Of a DNA stretch of 64,000 nt, positions 11,580 through 21,841 are shown one piece after another; the first letter of the stretch is position 1; every line of letters begins with the position of its first letter. Made by a program: the position numbers and the translations under genes. This DNA comes from Papio anubis (taxonomy: Eukaryota; Chordata; Mammalia; Primates; Cercopithecidae), in the NCBI RefSeq assembly GCF_008728515.1, contig NC_044981.1:6748538-6812537 (forward strand), read 5' to 3'. The notes below the pieces were generated by a model, which made no database searches, was not told the DNA's origin, and saw only the letters and a program-made list of their open reading frames with translations.

Positions 11580-11990
11580 TAGAGTTACCCTTTATCTTAC
11601 TTTGTTCTCTGAGGTCACTGATATCTTTCCAGTCTTTCTGAAAATACAAGCAAATACGGATACAGATGATATTTTCTTACACAAAATATAACCAACTATA
11701 TGTACTCAACGCTTTTTGCTTTTGTCTCTTCACAGCATTTTCTGGAAAGCTTGCCGGGTCTGTGCACAGTCAGCAGCCCTGCTCCTTTGCCCTGCTGTAT
11801 AGTATTCAAGTGGGGATGTTCACAGATTACCCAGTCCTCTAAAGATGACACCTGGGTTGCCTCCAGGCTTCTGCTCCTACAAGCGATGCTGCCATGAATA
11901 ACTGCTCACGTACATCCTTCCATGCGTGTGCAGACGCCTCTGGAGGATCAGTTCCCAGAAGCGCCACCCCACCTTTTATTGCTGGCAAAC
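11580..11990 (-). mobile_element. Old L1M fragment, antisense
   Basis: The plus strand resembles the complement of the distal L1M ORF2 region: 'tgctgtatagtattcaagtg', then 'acccagtcctct', then 'gctgccatgaataactgctcacgtacat', then 'ggatcagttcccagaagcg'. The frames at 11700-11897 and 11839-12132 are remnants or chance. Confidence 0.6.
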
Positions 11991-12094
11991 TCTTAATCAC
12001 CCACTGACAACCACGGCTCAGAGAGCCAGACATGAGAAGAGGCATGTCCAGAGAGGCACAGGAAATGCAGCTGCATCTGCCGTCTTTACTCAAC

Positions 12095-12175
12095 TGTGAG
12101 CTTCTTAGGAGTCTGGACCCCTTCTTACCCAACTTTGTATCCCCATGAATAACTCAATAAATAAACAAATGAACA
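12095..12175 (+). mobile_element. L2 3'-end fragment
   Basis: The order 'ctgtgagcttctta', 'actttgtatcccc' and 'ataactcaataaataaacaaatga' matches the L2 3' end. Confidence 0.5.
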
Positions 12176-12595
12176 GATGGGATTCAAACTTAGACTTCTT
12201 AAGAAACTCAGAAAGACAACCTCTAAGCAGAGAAGGGTACTCTTTCTCTAGGTACTGATTACTGCTTACTGCTATGAAATTTATGTTTCTGTACAATCTA
12301 AGAAATCATAACCAGAACAGGGAAGTTATTCAGAACACAGAGCAAACCCCAGCAGCCCATTCTTCTAGATACAGTTCCTTCCTCAACCCCATGCCTTACA
12401 GCAGATTGTCTTAAGAAAATAGCTTGGCTGCTTATGCATAAACTGCATTCTGACTACTCGTACATGGTTTCTTTTTATGTTCTGGGACGTTAATGGAAGT
12501 CATCAAATGAAAACGAAATAAGGGAAAACATATTTGGTAAAACCCTATGGTTTTGTAGAGGCAGAGTATGAGGAAATGAAAGTGTAAATGGTTTG
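12176..12595. other. Unique block
   Basis: About 420 bp with no recognised feature. Confidence 0.5.
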
Positions 12596-12892
12596 CCAAG
12601 GGGCGCAGTGACTCACGCCTGTAATCCCAGCACTTTGGGAGGTCGAGGTGGGTGGATCACTTGAGGTCAGGAGTTCGAGATCAGCCTGGCCAACATGGTG
12701 AAACCTCGTCTCGACTAAAAATACAAAAATTAGCTGGGCACAGTGATGGGCGCCTGTAATCCCAACAACTGGGAAGGCTGAGGTAGGAGAATCGCTTGAA
12801 CCCAGAAGGCAGAGGTTGCAGTGAGCCAAGATCATGCCACTGCACTCCAGCCTGGGCAATAGAGTGAAAGTCTGTCTCAAGAAAAAGAAAGC
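12596..12892 (+). mobile_element. AluS-type SINE
   Basis: A full dimer with AluS-type left arm ('gatcacttgaggtcaggagttcgagatcagcctggccaac'-class motifs), a middle A-rich linker and a right arm, ending in a short GAAA-containing tail. The minus-strand 153-residue frame at 12545-13006 is antisense Alu. Confidence 0.92.
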
Positions 12893-12904
12893 ATCGATGG
12901 TGCC

Positions 12905-13165
12905 TACATGATGATTGTAGCTAACATGTATCAAATCTTTACTATGTATAGACCACTGTTCTATGTCTTTACATAAATTTATTCTCTCATTTAATCTGCT
13001 TCTCAAAAAAAAAAAAAAAAAAACCAGACAAACAAAAACTACACAGTTGTTACTATTATTATTCCCAGTTTCTCAGTTTGGAAACTGAAGCACAGAAATG
13101 TTAAGAAACGTGTCCAAAGACACACAGCACTTAGTAAGTAGTGGAGCTGGGATTTGAAGCCAAGT
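12905..13165 (-). mobile_element. MIR SINE, antisense, interrupted by an A-run
   Basis: The left part reads 'agctaacatgtatcaaatctttactatgt' and 'ctctcatttaatctgc'. The right part reads 'ggaaactgaagcacagaaatg', 'aagacacacagcacttagtaagtag' and 'gagctgggatttgaa', the antisense MIR core. A run of 19 A (about 13005-13023) with a short ACAAACAAAA tail sits between them and may mark a small retroposed tail. Confidence 0.75.
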
Positions 13166-13180
13166 GATGCTGTTTCTTCT

Positions 13181-13206
13181 CGTGTGTGTGTGTATGTGTG
13201 TGTGTA
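13181..13206. repeat. Short (TG)n microsatellite
   Basis: Thirteen TG-type dinucleotides with one TA change. Confidence 0.9.
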
Positions 13207-13300
13207 TTTACTTTCCATGGTATATTAGATAGAAATGGGTTCATTTGTAAGTTTCAGAAAACCCAGAATAACTATAGTTTGTCAGAAATGCAAGTTTGTG

Positions 13301-13594
13301 GCTGGGCACGGTGGCTCACGCTTGTAATTCCAGCACTTTGGGAGGCCAAGGCAGGCAGATCACAAGGTCAGAAGTTCGAGACCAGCCTGGCCAACACAGT
13401 GAAACCACGTCTCTACTAACAATACAAAAATTAGTTGGGCATGGTGGTGTGCGCCTGTAGTCCTAGCTACTTGGGAGGCTGAGGCAGGAGAATCGCTTGA
13501 GCCCAGGAGGCAGAGATTGCAGTGAGCCGAGATCATGCCACTGCACTCCAGTCTGGGTGACAGAGTGAGACTCCATCTCAAAAAAAAAAAAAAA
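13301..13594 (+). mobile_element. AluS-type SINE
   Basis: A full dimer with the AluS-like 'gatcacaaggtcag' and 'gaccagcctggccaacac' motifs and an A13-14 tail. The bases aagttt before and after it suggest a short, decayed target-site duplication. The reverse frame at 13360-13581 is antisense Alu. Confidence 0.92.
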
Positions 13595-13639
13595 GTAAGT
13601 TTATATAGCTTTCACATAAATAAATAGTAAAGGTCAGCA

Positions 13640-14035
13640 GTCCAGGGCTGTAATACTGGCCAAGATCATCAGGAACCCAGGCTTCTTATCAACACAGAGC
13701 TTCTACCTCATGGCCCAAAATGGCTGCTGAGCTCCAGCTACCACATCCACATTCTAGCCTGCAGCAATTAGGAAAGAGACATAAGGACACACCTGCTTTC
13801 TTTGATACTACTTCCCAGAAGTTGAACATGATACTTCTACTTTTAGTCCATTAGCCGTAGTTTTCCCCTTGACCACGCCTAGTTCCAAGCGAGACCGAGG
13901 AAAGAAGCCCTTGCTCTTGAAAAGCATTCTAAAAATGTGGGTTATCATTACTGAGGAAGCAGTGAAGAATGGATATTAAGGAGTAACTAGCACAGTCAGC
14001 CACACAGTAATAGAGGAGATGCATTCATGGAACCC
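13640..14035. repeat. Unclassified interspersed repeat, copy 3
   Basis: Only the second half of the family is seen: 'aaaatggctgctgagctccagc', 'gaccacgcctagttccaagcgag' and 'ttactgaggaagcagtgaagaatgg'. The order parallels the distal part of the copy at 3.0-3.7 kb. Orientation relative to a database consensus is unknown. Confidence 0.4.
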
Positions 14036-14039
14036 CAGT

Positions 14040-14560
14040 GTGAAAAGGCATTTTGAAGAACTCTAGTCAAAGTTCTTATCTGATGCTTAAGTCAATTCCA
14101 CAGCATTCCTCCCTACCGATGGTCCTCCCCTCCCTACTAAAAAGAGAGAGAGGCTTAAAGCAACCCATCTGATGTCTGGACAGCGCTTCCATCAGTTGAG
14201 CTGATCTCCAGTTGGTCTTATTTCGCCCCTTGAGGCCATTCACATTAACTCTCAAACCTAAGTTCTCTCAGACCTAATAATTCAGAACTAATAATATTTG
14301 GAGACAGTTATCAAGTCCCACCCCCAGACTCCTCTTCTCCAAACTAACCACCCACTGTGCTCTCAAATACCCCTCCCTGTCATCCTCCCAGTGTGCTCAC
14401 AGTTCCCTGGAGGTGTCCTACCTGGAACCCTGTGAGTGGCTTTACACAATCAGTGGCAGCTTACAGCTCTCAGATGCGACTCATCTATTCATCTACATCT
14501 ACAGTGGCTTCTCAGAGAGCTTTGAGACTTTTGACAGTTGCTTCACACTTTTAACTCCGA
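14040..14560 (+). mobile_element. L3/CR1-type LINE fragment
   Basis: The block follows the order I recall for L3/CR1 3' sequence: 'tgatgcttaagtcaattccacagcattcct', 'gagctgatctccagttggtctta', 'gccccttgaggcc', 'atatttggagacagttatcaagtccc' and 'cctcttctccaaactaacca'. It is ancient and has no open frame of note. Confidence 0.6.
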
Positions 14561-15039
14561 GTGTTTGACACCTACCAAAGCTACAAATCCCTCCAGTGGC
14601 CGTTTTTACTGCTGATTTGGGGCTCCGATGCAGAGGCTGACATCTCCCTATCTTACCTTCTCCAGTTGATGGGGCCTCTTTATAGACTCGAACCTATAAA
14701 GATAGCTGTAAATCCTGAGTCCATCCATCAACAAACCCTCTGTTCCTCCTACCTCCATCTGCAAGTTTGGTAATAACCCTATGACTTCCTCCAGCAGAAG
14801 CTTGTGAAGGACAGGGTCAACCCTGAAATCCTCCCTCCGGGTGAAATTGATTCATTAAGCAGCCGCTCTGTGGCAACAGTGAAACTGGTTTGGATGTGTG
14901 TTGCTGCCCTAGCGACATCCAAGCAAGCAGCTAAGAACCCCGAGGCCTTAGCTGTTGGCAGCATCTTCTACCAGAGCTTTCCTTCCACAGGGAGAAGATT
15001 CTCAGAGCCCTTAGGAGCCAGGATCTGGCAGTTGGGAGA
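14561..15039. other. Unique block
   Basis: About 480 bp, nothing recognised. The overlapping small frames on both strands (14561-15106) have no domain signal. Confidence 0.5.
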
Positions 15040-15212
15040 TAGCAGTCATTCATGCATTTATTCATTCTTTCATTCATTCATTGTTCATTTGTTAAACATA
15101 TATTGAGGTCTTCTACAAGCTAGATGTGTTATGTCCTGAGAATAAAGGCAAATAAGACACAATGCTTCCCCTCAAGGAGCTTGTCTGTCTAACAGAGAGT
15201 ACAACTGCAGAC
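15040..15212 (-). mobile_element. L2 3' end, antisense
   Basis: The block begins with a CATT-repeat stretch (15048-15082), then 'aacatatattgaggtcttctacaagctagatgtg', and ends near 'cccctcaaggagcttgtctgtc', the complement of the L2 3' end with its terminal short repeats. Confidence 0.7.
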
Positions 15213-15725
15213 AAAAGGACTCTGTGGCAAGCTCCAGACAGGCTATGTCACTCTTCTGCTCAATACCCTACAATGGCTCCCACGTTCCTCGGAGTAAAGG
15301 TCAAAGTCCTTCCCATAGGCCTATAGGACCTGGCCACCTCACAGCATTTGTCCATCCTCCTGCTCTTTTCCTCCTTTTTTCCTCTCTAGCCACACTGGCC
15401 TCATTTCTCCTGCCTTCAGGACTTCGTACCGTAACTTTAGATGCCATAACATACTCTACCTCTAGAAGCTCTTCCCCAAATAGTTAGATGGCTCACTCCC
15501 TCCCATCCTGCAAGTCTTTCCCCAGAAGATGTCTTCTCAGGGAGGCCTTGTCTAGCCACCCCATCTAAAATGTCAACGCCCCCAGTATTTCACATCCTCT
15601 TCCTGATTTATTTCTTCTTCTCAAGACATCTTCTTCTCTAATATTCTCTAGTCTACTTCCTAATCTTGCTTAATTTCTATCTCTGCCCACCAGCGTGCAA
15701 GCCTCTGAGAGCAGCAGGGAGCTTT
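15213..15725 (+). mobile_element. L2 fragment, sense
   Basis: Motifs in L2 order: 'cttctgctcaataccctacaatggctcccac', 'cctataggacctggccacctcac', 'ccacactggcctcatt', 'gatggctcactccctcc', 'tctcagggaggccttgtctagccaccccatctaaaat' and 'gtgcaagcctctgagagcagcag'. It meets the antisense L2 to its left 5' to 5', so two copies or an inversion are involved. The plus frame at 15224-15487 covers decayed L2 coding sequence. Confidence 0.75.
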
Positions 15726-15885
15726 GGATTATTTTGGTTTTGTTTTGTTTTGTTGTATTTAGAGCAATTAGTGACTAATACAATATATAAAAGAGGGAGG
15801 AAGAGAGGAAGGAAGGGAAGAAGGAAGGAAGCAAATGAATTTTTCAATATAACCCGATATGTCCTGTAACGGAAGAAGAATCCAT
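15726..15885. repeat. TTTTG-rich and GGAA-rich simple sequence
   Basis: A short (TTTTG)n run lies near 15738-15757 and a GA/GGAA-rich run at 15793-15832. The rest is unremarkable. Confidence 0.7.
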
Positions 15886-15889
15886 CACC

Positions 15890-16130
15890 TTGGAAGCACA
15901 CAGAGAAGCCTCCTAGCCCAGCCTTGGGAAGTCAAGAGGCTTTCCTGAGAGAAATGAGAATGAGTCAGAGTTGGCCAGGTAAGGAGCAGACAGAAAGGTA
16001 ATTCCAGGAAGACAAAGCAGCACACACCAATGGCTACACCAGCAGGGAGACCTAGGTGCCATGGGAACTCGGTGCCTGGAAGCTGCATACAGCTGAACGT
16101 GGCACAGTGGCGAAAGAAGGGCTGGGGCTG
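15890..16130 (-). mobile_element. L2-like fragment, antisense
   Basis: The complement reads 'cttacctggccaactctgactcatt', 'ctcaggaaagcctcttgacttcccaaggctgggcta', as in the L2 'aagccttccctgac' region. Its upstream part closely resembles 17.50-17.67 kb in the opposite orientation. The frame at 15885-16211 (minus) covers it but is not a gene. Confidence 0.55.
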
Positions 16131-16347
16131 AGTGGAAGAATCCTGTAGACCATGAGAAGGTGTTTGGAATCCATCAAGAGAGCAGAAGGAGGCAGTGGAG
16201 CAAGCAGCCAAGCATCATAACCAGATTTTCCCTTCACAAAGGGCAGAGTGAGAAAATGGATGGGAGGAAAACAAGACTGGAGACATAGACATCAGTTAGA
16301 AAGATGCTTCACTCACTCCACCAAAAGAGGCTAACGGATGAATTAGG
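16131..16347. other. Unique spacer
   Basis: About 215 bp with no recognised feature. Confidence 0.5.
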
Positions 16348-16438
16348 GCAGGAGACAGCAAATATTTTCTGTAAAGGCCCAGGTAACAAATGTCTGGGGC
16401 ATGTTCGGCTCTGTCTTTTTAGCAAGAAAGAAGCCATG

Positions 16439-16735
16439 GGCCGGAGCAGTGGCGTAGGCCTGTAATCCCAGCAATTTGGGAGGCTGAGGTGAGACGATCA
16501 CTTGAGCCCAGGAGTTCGAGACCAGCCTGGGCAACAGAGCAAGACCCCATCTCTACAAAAAAATTAAAAACTAGCCAGGTGTGATAGTGTGTGCCTGTAG
16601 TCCCAGCTACTTAGGAGGCTGAGGTGGGAGGACAACTTGAGCCCAGGAGTTGGAGGCTGCAGTGAGCTGTGGTTGTACCACTAAACTCCAGGCTGGGCAA
16701 CAGAGTGAGACCCTGTCTCGTAAAGAAAAGAAAAC
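16439..16735 (+). mobile_element. AluJ-type SINE
   Basis: A full dimer with AluJ-like arms ('gatcacttgagcccaggagttcgagaccagcctgggcaac' class) and a GAAA-containing tail. It inserted into the hAT-Charlie remnant. Confidence 0.9.
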
Positions 16736-16754
16736 AATAAAGAAATCAGCCATG

Positions 16755-17057
16755 GCCTGGGCACTGTGGCTCACGCCTGTAATCATCATACTTTGGGAGG
16801 CTGCGGCAGGTGAATCACTTGAGCCCAGGAGTTTGAGACCAGCTTGGGAAACATGGTGAGACACCATCTCTATAAAAAATACAAAAAAAAAAAAAAAAAA
16901 AAAAAAGCCAGGCTTGGTGGTGCGTGCCTGTAGTCCCACCTACTCAGGAAGCTGAAGTGGGAGGATCGCATGAGACCCGAGAGATTGAGGCTACAGTGAG
17001 CCGAGATCACACCACTGCATTCCAGCCTGGGTGAAACAGTGAGAGCCCATCTCAAAA
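16755..17057 (+). mobile_element. Alu SINE with an expanded middle A-run
   Basis: A full dimer. The A-rich linker between the arms is unusually long (about 24 A, 16884-16907). It lies head-to-tail behind the AluJ at 16439. Confidence 0.9.
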
Positions 17058-17175
17058 AAGAAATCAGCCATGGATGGTATACAAATGAAAGGACATAGCC
17101 GTGTTCCAATAAAACTTTATTTACAAACCAGTCAGCAGACAGATCAGGCCTAAAAGCCATCGTTTACTGACTCCT

Positions 17176-17496
17176 CAGTTAAGGGGTCATAGAGAGAAAT
17201 CAATATATTGAAAGGATGTTTAAGAGCTACGACTAGTAGAACTTGGTGATTAATTGGCTTTGTGAAGCAGTCAGGGAGGTATCAGAGACTGAAACAATCA
17301 GCACCCATGCCCGTGAGTAGAGGCTGACCATGAGTCACTCGGAGAATCTCTGTACCTTCCTATTGGCAAGAAATCAGTGAAAAGCTGTGCAACCTTTTTA
17401 GTGTGATGTTAAAAAAAAAAAAATTCTATATGTGGGATAAAATTGTCACAATGCATAAGAGGATACATAATAAAATCTCAATTTTCTTCTCCCTTG
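17176..17496. other. Unique or very old repeat sequence
   Basis: About 320 bp. The part near 17210-17300 ('agaacttggtgattaattgg', 'gcagtcagggaggtatc') is faintly L2-like but I cannot assign it. A 12-A run lies at 17411-17422. Confidence 0.4.
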
Positions 17497-17670
17497 ATCC
17501 CGCTTCCCAGTTCCCCTGCTTGCCACTGTGCCACATTCAACTTCATGCAGCCTCCAAGGGCACCAAGTTTCCATGGCATCCACCTCTCCTCCGGGGGCAG
17601 GAATTGGCTTTCTCTCTGCCCCTTACCTGGCCGACTCTGACTCGTGTGTTCCAGGGAAGAATGGCCTCAA
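17497..17670 (+). mobile_element. L2-like fragment, sense
   Basis: The block 'gccactgtgccacattcaac', 'tttccatggcatcc' and 'ccccttacctggccgactctgact' matches, with about 80% identity by eye over its best parts, the complement of 15.96-16.12 kb. The frames at 17403-17792 follow this copy and are not genes. Confidence 0.5.
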
Positions 17671-18132
17671 TTGCCATGAGGGAGAGAAAAGGATCCCCCC
17701 GCAGCCCTTCGGCCCAGGTGGGTCTAGGGCCTGCCTTGAATTATAGGGATCACACCCCTCTAGGCTTGAGAGCCGCTGAGCGGCACTATTAGTGTTTGAC
17801 TGCCCGGAAATGTCTCCCTCCTCCACCCTCCTTCTGCCAGGTCTTCTACAAGGTGCCCTGTGCCTTTCCTTTCACCTGACTCCTCCCCAAGTCAGATAAG
17901 CTGGGAGCAGGAGGTTCCTTGAGCCCCACTGAGAAAATATCAGAAAATATCAGGGTATGCGTGTGTGCTGGTGGCGGCAGTTGCCAAACTATGCCTGGAG
18001 GTGACAGCAGTGAGGCCAAGACCTGGGGGCCGATCTCGGGTCTTCACAGGGAGGGAGAAGTGGCAAATTCTCTAACAGCGTGCATCAGGCCGTGAGGTTA
18101 CAAATAATAATAACATACATTCTAAAATAAAT
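17671..18132. other. Unique GC-richer block
   Basis: About 460 bp with a few CpGs ('gccgctgagcggc' near 17771) but no CpG-island density and no recognised exon. Confidence 0.5.
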
Positions 18133-18252
18133 AGGCCAGGCATGGTGGCTCACACTTGTAATCCCAGCACTTTAGGAGCCTGAGGCAGGAGCATCACTTA
18201 AGCCCAGGAGTTCATGACCAGCCTGGGCAACAGAGCGAGACCCCATCTTAAA
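18133..18252 (+). mobile_element. Alu left arm or free monomer
   Basis: One Alu arm from ggccaggcatggtggctcac to 'gcgagaccccatctt', followed directly by an AT-rich tail with no second arm. Confidence 0.8.
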
Positions 18253-18345
18253 AATAACATTAAATTAAATTAATAAAACCGAATAAAATCAATTCAAAAA
18301 ATAAAAATAAAATGAAAAATGAAATGAAATGAAATGAAATGAAAT
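18253..18345 (+). repeat. AT-rich tail and (ATGAA)n microsatellite
   Basis: ATTAA and AAAAT units run into about six copies of TGAAA/ATGAA at 18312-18344. This looks like a diversified tail of the Alu monomer on its left. Confidence 0.8.
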
Positions 18346-20089
18346 GCCAAGTGGCCAGCGGTGGGCCTCAGTGTGTGGAGCAGGCAGGCAGGAGAGTAGC
18401 GGGAAGAGGGACGGCTCCTTCTGAGCAGTCTCCCGAAGTGGCTCCTTGTCAACAGTTGTAAAGGTCACATGCTGACGTGACAGTTGCTGAGGCTGTGATG
18501 CAAACGCACGCAGGAAGCATTGTGCAAGCAGACCCTGGAGACCCGCAGGCTCCCGGGCAGAGGGCTGCCTTCTGTGTGGGCTTGCCCCTCGCCACACCTG
18601 GCCAGGAGCCTCCCCCAGCCCCGTGACCCTTGTGTCAGAGCCTGGCCGGATGACAGACAGCATGGCGTGCAGGCGAGACCCACTGAACTGGCAGCTGAGG
18701 ACAGGTCCAGGCCCAGTGGCTGGGGGCCTTCTCAGGGTAGGTACCACAACAGCTATCCAAGGACTCAGGACTTTTCTCCCACAGTCAGACTTCGTGATTG
18801 CAAGAAGGAGCCCAGCCTCGGATGACCTTTCCCCGTGCCAAGGCACTAGGAGAGCACAGACCTCCCCACACAAACAGTAAGTCAGCATGCGGTTAAAAAT
18901 GTAAATGTGCACTAGAGAGTTTAAAATATATCAACTGAAGGAGTAAAACCAAACTGCTTGTCTTGGATTCATTTTGTGCTGTACAGGGCTCAAAAGGAAC
19001 CCAGATTCTGGCTGAAGAGGCCGTTTATGGGAGGCCCCGCCTTGACGGCGACAGGTTGAGACCTATTGCAAACCCATGGTGGCCTCACCCACCAATTTCC
19101 TCTGCGGCTTCTTCCCCCTCCATGCTCCAGGCTGGCCAGCTAGCAGGCCGGGGGCTACTTCATGGGTACACTAGCTCCAGGCGTGACGGCCAGATGCTTC
19201 CTGCACACCAGGCCTGCTCCCCGGCTGCATCGCAGAAGCCGATCCAGGGTTTCTTCCCAACATCTTGGGAAACAGAACTTACACATGAATCCCAGCGCAT
19301 ACACAGTACCTAGAACAGTCTGGCTTCAATGCCACGCCCATCTCCGTCTGTGTCTACACTGTTTGGGGTTGATTGATAAGGCCCCAAATGCATTCCCACC
19401 AAGAGCTCGTTTTGCAGACTTATCCTATCACACCACGCCAAGGGCATGTGCACATTTTAGAACATGGTATCCTAGAGGTGACAGTGCCCTACCCCAGTGT
19501 TCATTCTTTGTTTATTTGTTCGAACTCCATGTGCATCCCGTTGGCTTTCAGTAACACACAAGAGCTCAGGCAACAAGAAGAGAACTGTACCCGGATGATG
19601 AACTGGGACATCCACCCCCATCTTCCCCTCCTCCACCCCAGGCCGTGTGCTTCCCAGTCATGCAGGGGAGCTTCCGGAATGGGCAGTGTTCCTGATGTTG
19701 ACTATAGTCGTGGGCCTCTGAGAAGATGAAGCAGTGTTGGGTAGGGACAGCTTCAGGGTCACCAGGCCCAGCTAGAACTCCAGGCTGACCTCAGAGCAAA
19801 GTCCAGCATCAAGATGAGCTCCTGGGGCACGAGGCTACGCAAGGCCTGAGACCCCACAGATGGAGGACGCTGGGCCACCTTGTGGAGCTCAGCAAGAGAG
19901 GAAAGCAGACCAAGGCCAGAACCAAGCTGCTGTCTGAAGGTGGGAGGGGCGGGGCGCAGGCCTGGCTCCAGCACACAGTGTGCAGCAAACGCTAGCCTGT
20001 TAGATGCAGATGCAATTGGAGCCAAGCACACCTTGATACCTCCAAGATGTAACCCCTTACCAGACCCTCAACAAACCTCGTTGACAGAG
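18346..20089. other. Repeat-poor GC-richer block, no gene proven
   Basis: About 1.7 kb with no transposon I can name. Open frames up to 207 residues exist (minus 18289-18912, plus 19162-19554), but opposite and overlapping frames are equally long. The minus frame also runs into the microsatellite at its C-terminus, and no family motif is seen. One GC-box lies at 19942-19960. It could hold conserved non-coding sequence or an unrecognised exon. Confidence 0.5.
19942..19960 (+). promoter_or_regulatory. GC-box (Sp1/KLF-type site), prediction only
   Basis: The sequence gggaggggcggggcgcagg contains a consensus GGGGCGGGGC core. A single site in a region without a CpG island is weak evidence for a promoter. 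Confidence 0.25.
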
Positions 20090-20200
20090 CCAGACCACCC
20101 CTATTTGAATCAGCTGTGTGGCCATGTGCCTGTCATTCGGTCTCTCTGTCCCCACTTCTGCAATGTAAAACAGGAGGGTGAAACCCATGGGACAGCAGCC
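20090..20200 (+). mobile_element. MIR fragment, sense
   Basis: The order 'agctgtgtggccatgtgcctgtcattcggtctctctg', 'ccccacttctgcaatgtaaaacaggagg' follows the second half of MIR ('agctgtgtgaccttgg' then 'tcatctgtaaaatggg'). Confidence 0.55.
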
Positions 20201-20898
20201 GCATGCAGGAGAGCTGACACCGTCAGCCGTGGCTGTGGTGACTCCCTTGGCCTTAAACAAGAAAGGGGCTCACACACCCAAATTCAGCACCTTCTCTCCT
20301 GTTCTCCTTTGAAGGAAACACTCTTCATGTAAAAAGATGGGAAAAGAAACTCAAGACTTTTTCTTCTTTTGATAGGGTCTCCAATTTAGAATCAGCCTGT
20401 CAATATTCTCTCCAAACCAATGCTTCTATTAAAGCGGAGTAAATGGGAACAGAAATTCCATGGCCTGCATCTAGCTTGTCACTGCAAAGTGATTCACACA
20501 AACACACACTCACACTTTCACACACGCACGTGCACCTCTGATTGAAGCACTGCTGCTGAACTGATGAGACACCACTATGCAACCTCTGTTTTTCAATTAA
20601 GAGCAAAAAACCAATTATTAATCTATGCCATAAACTTAAGTACAAGTGTAGTTGAAAGCATTGATGCCACAAAAGACCAGGCCACAGACTGACTGGGGGC
20701 CGCTCTCAACTTGTAAGCAGGCTCCTTGCCTCGCTCTTCTGGCAGCTACAAGTCCTAAAAAATGTCAGATCTGCATTGTCCACTCGTTAGTACTGACGAG
20801 GCAGCCAAATACACTGCCACAGTGTGTGAGACTGCAAAAGCCACAGGATGTACCCGCCCTTAGAGCATGAACATAAAACTTAATTAACAATGTGTTGG
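20201..20898. other. Unique block with CA-rich run
   Basis: About 700 bp with no recognised repeat apart from a CA-rich, TCACAC-interrupted run at 20496-20534. The frames here have no family signal. Confidence 0.5.
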
Positions 20899-21230
20899 GG
20901 CCGGACACGGTGGCTCACACCTGCAATCCCAGCACTTCGGGAGGCTGAGGCAGGCGGATCACGAGGTCAGGAGATCAAGACCATCCTAGCTAACATGGTG
21001 AAACCCCCGTCTCTACTAAAAATACAAAAAAAAAAAAATTAGCTGGATGTGGTGGCAGGCGCCTGTAGTCCCAGCCACTCGGGAGGCTGAGGCAGGAGAA
21101 TGGCGTGAACTTGGGAGACGGAGTTTGCAGTGAGTCAAGATCACGCCAGTTCTCTCCAGCCTGGGCGACAGAGCAAGACGCCATCTCAAAAAATAAATAA
21201 ATAAATAAAAATAAAAATAAAAAAAGAACA
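20899..21230 (+). mobile_element. AluY-type SINE with AAAT tail
   Basis: A full dimer with AluY-like 'gatcacgaggtcaggagatcaagaccatcctagctaacatgg' class motifs and 'gagaatggcgtgaac' in the right arm. The tail has diversified into (AAAT)n and (AAAAT)n. Confidence 0.9.
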
Positions 21231-21233
21231 CGT

Positions 21234-21540
21234 TGGCTGGGCATGGTGGCTCACACCTGTAATCCCAGCAGTTTGGGAGGCCGAGGGGGCAGATCATGAG
21301 TCAGGAGTTCAAGATCAGCCTGGTAAACGTGGTGAAACCCCATCTCTACTAAAAATACAAAAAAAAAAAAAAAATTAGCTGGGCATGGTGGTGGGTGCCT
21401 ATAGTCCCAGCTACTCGGGAGGCTGAGGCAGGAAAATCGTTTGAACCCGGGAAGTGGATGTTGCAGTGAGCTGAGATCGCACCATTGCACACCAGCCTAG
21501 AAGACAGGGTAAGACTCTATCTCAAAAAAAAAAAAAAAAT
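21234..21540 (+). mobile_element. AluS-type SINE
   Basis: A full dimer head-to-tail with the AluY before it. Its middle A-run is long (15 A) and its tail ends in about 16 A. Confidence 0.9.
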
Positions 21541-21841
21541 GAACTCCTTAAAAGGAAGAAAATTTTGACTACAACATGGATGGACCTTGAGAATATTATG
21601 CTAAGATAAGCCAGACACAAAAGGACAGACACTGAATGATTCTGCTTACAGAAGATACCTAGAGTCATCAAATTCATAGAAACAAAGTAGAAGTGTGGTC
21701 ATCATGCGCTGCAAGGAGAATGGAAGAGGGAATTGCTGTTCAGTTGGCACAAAGTTCGTCTTGCAAAATGAAAAGAATTCTGGCGATGGATGGTGGCGGT
21801 GTTGGCACCACAGTGTGAGTGTGCTGAATGCTGCTAAACTG

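Larger units (their letters stand above)
16348..17175 (-). mobile_element. hAT-Charlie-type DNA transposon, split by two Alus
   Basis: The left piece (16348-16437) has 'cagcaaatattttctgtaaaggccc' and a 'ttcggctctgtc' motif. The right piece (17075-17175) has 'gtgttccaataaaactttatttacaaacc' and 'agatcaggcc'. Together they follow the hAT family that also occurs at 48.5 kb. Two Alus occupy the interior. The subfamily (MER30/MER33 class) is uncertain. Confidence 0.6.

Noticed and set aside
12545..13006. 153-residue minus-strand frame
   Set aside because: It is antisense Alu sequence, like many other frames here beginning with an RQSLALSPRLECSG-type phrase.
14050..14120. tRNA-like or other small RNA gene in the repeat stretches
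   Set aside because: No cloverleaf or internal A/B box pair was found outside Alu and MIR sequences.
17680..17800. CpG island or promoter
   Set aside because: A few CpGs occur but density is far below island level and no transcription signal accompanies them.
18289..18912. 207-residue minus-strand open frame
   Set aside because: Its C-terminus is encoded by the ATGAA microsatellite, the plus strand is also open, and no conserved motif is seen.
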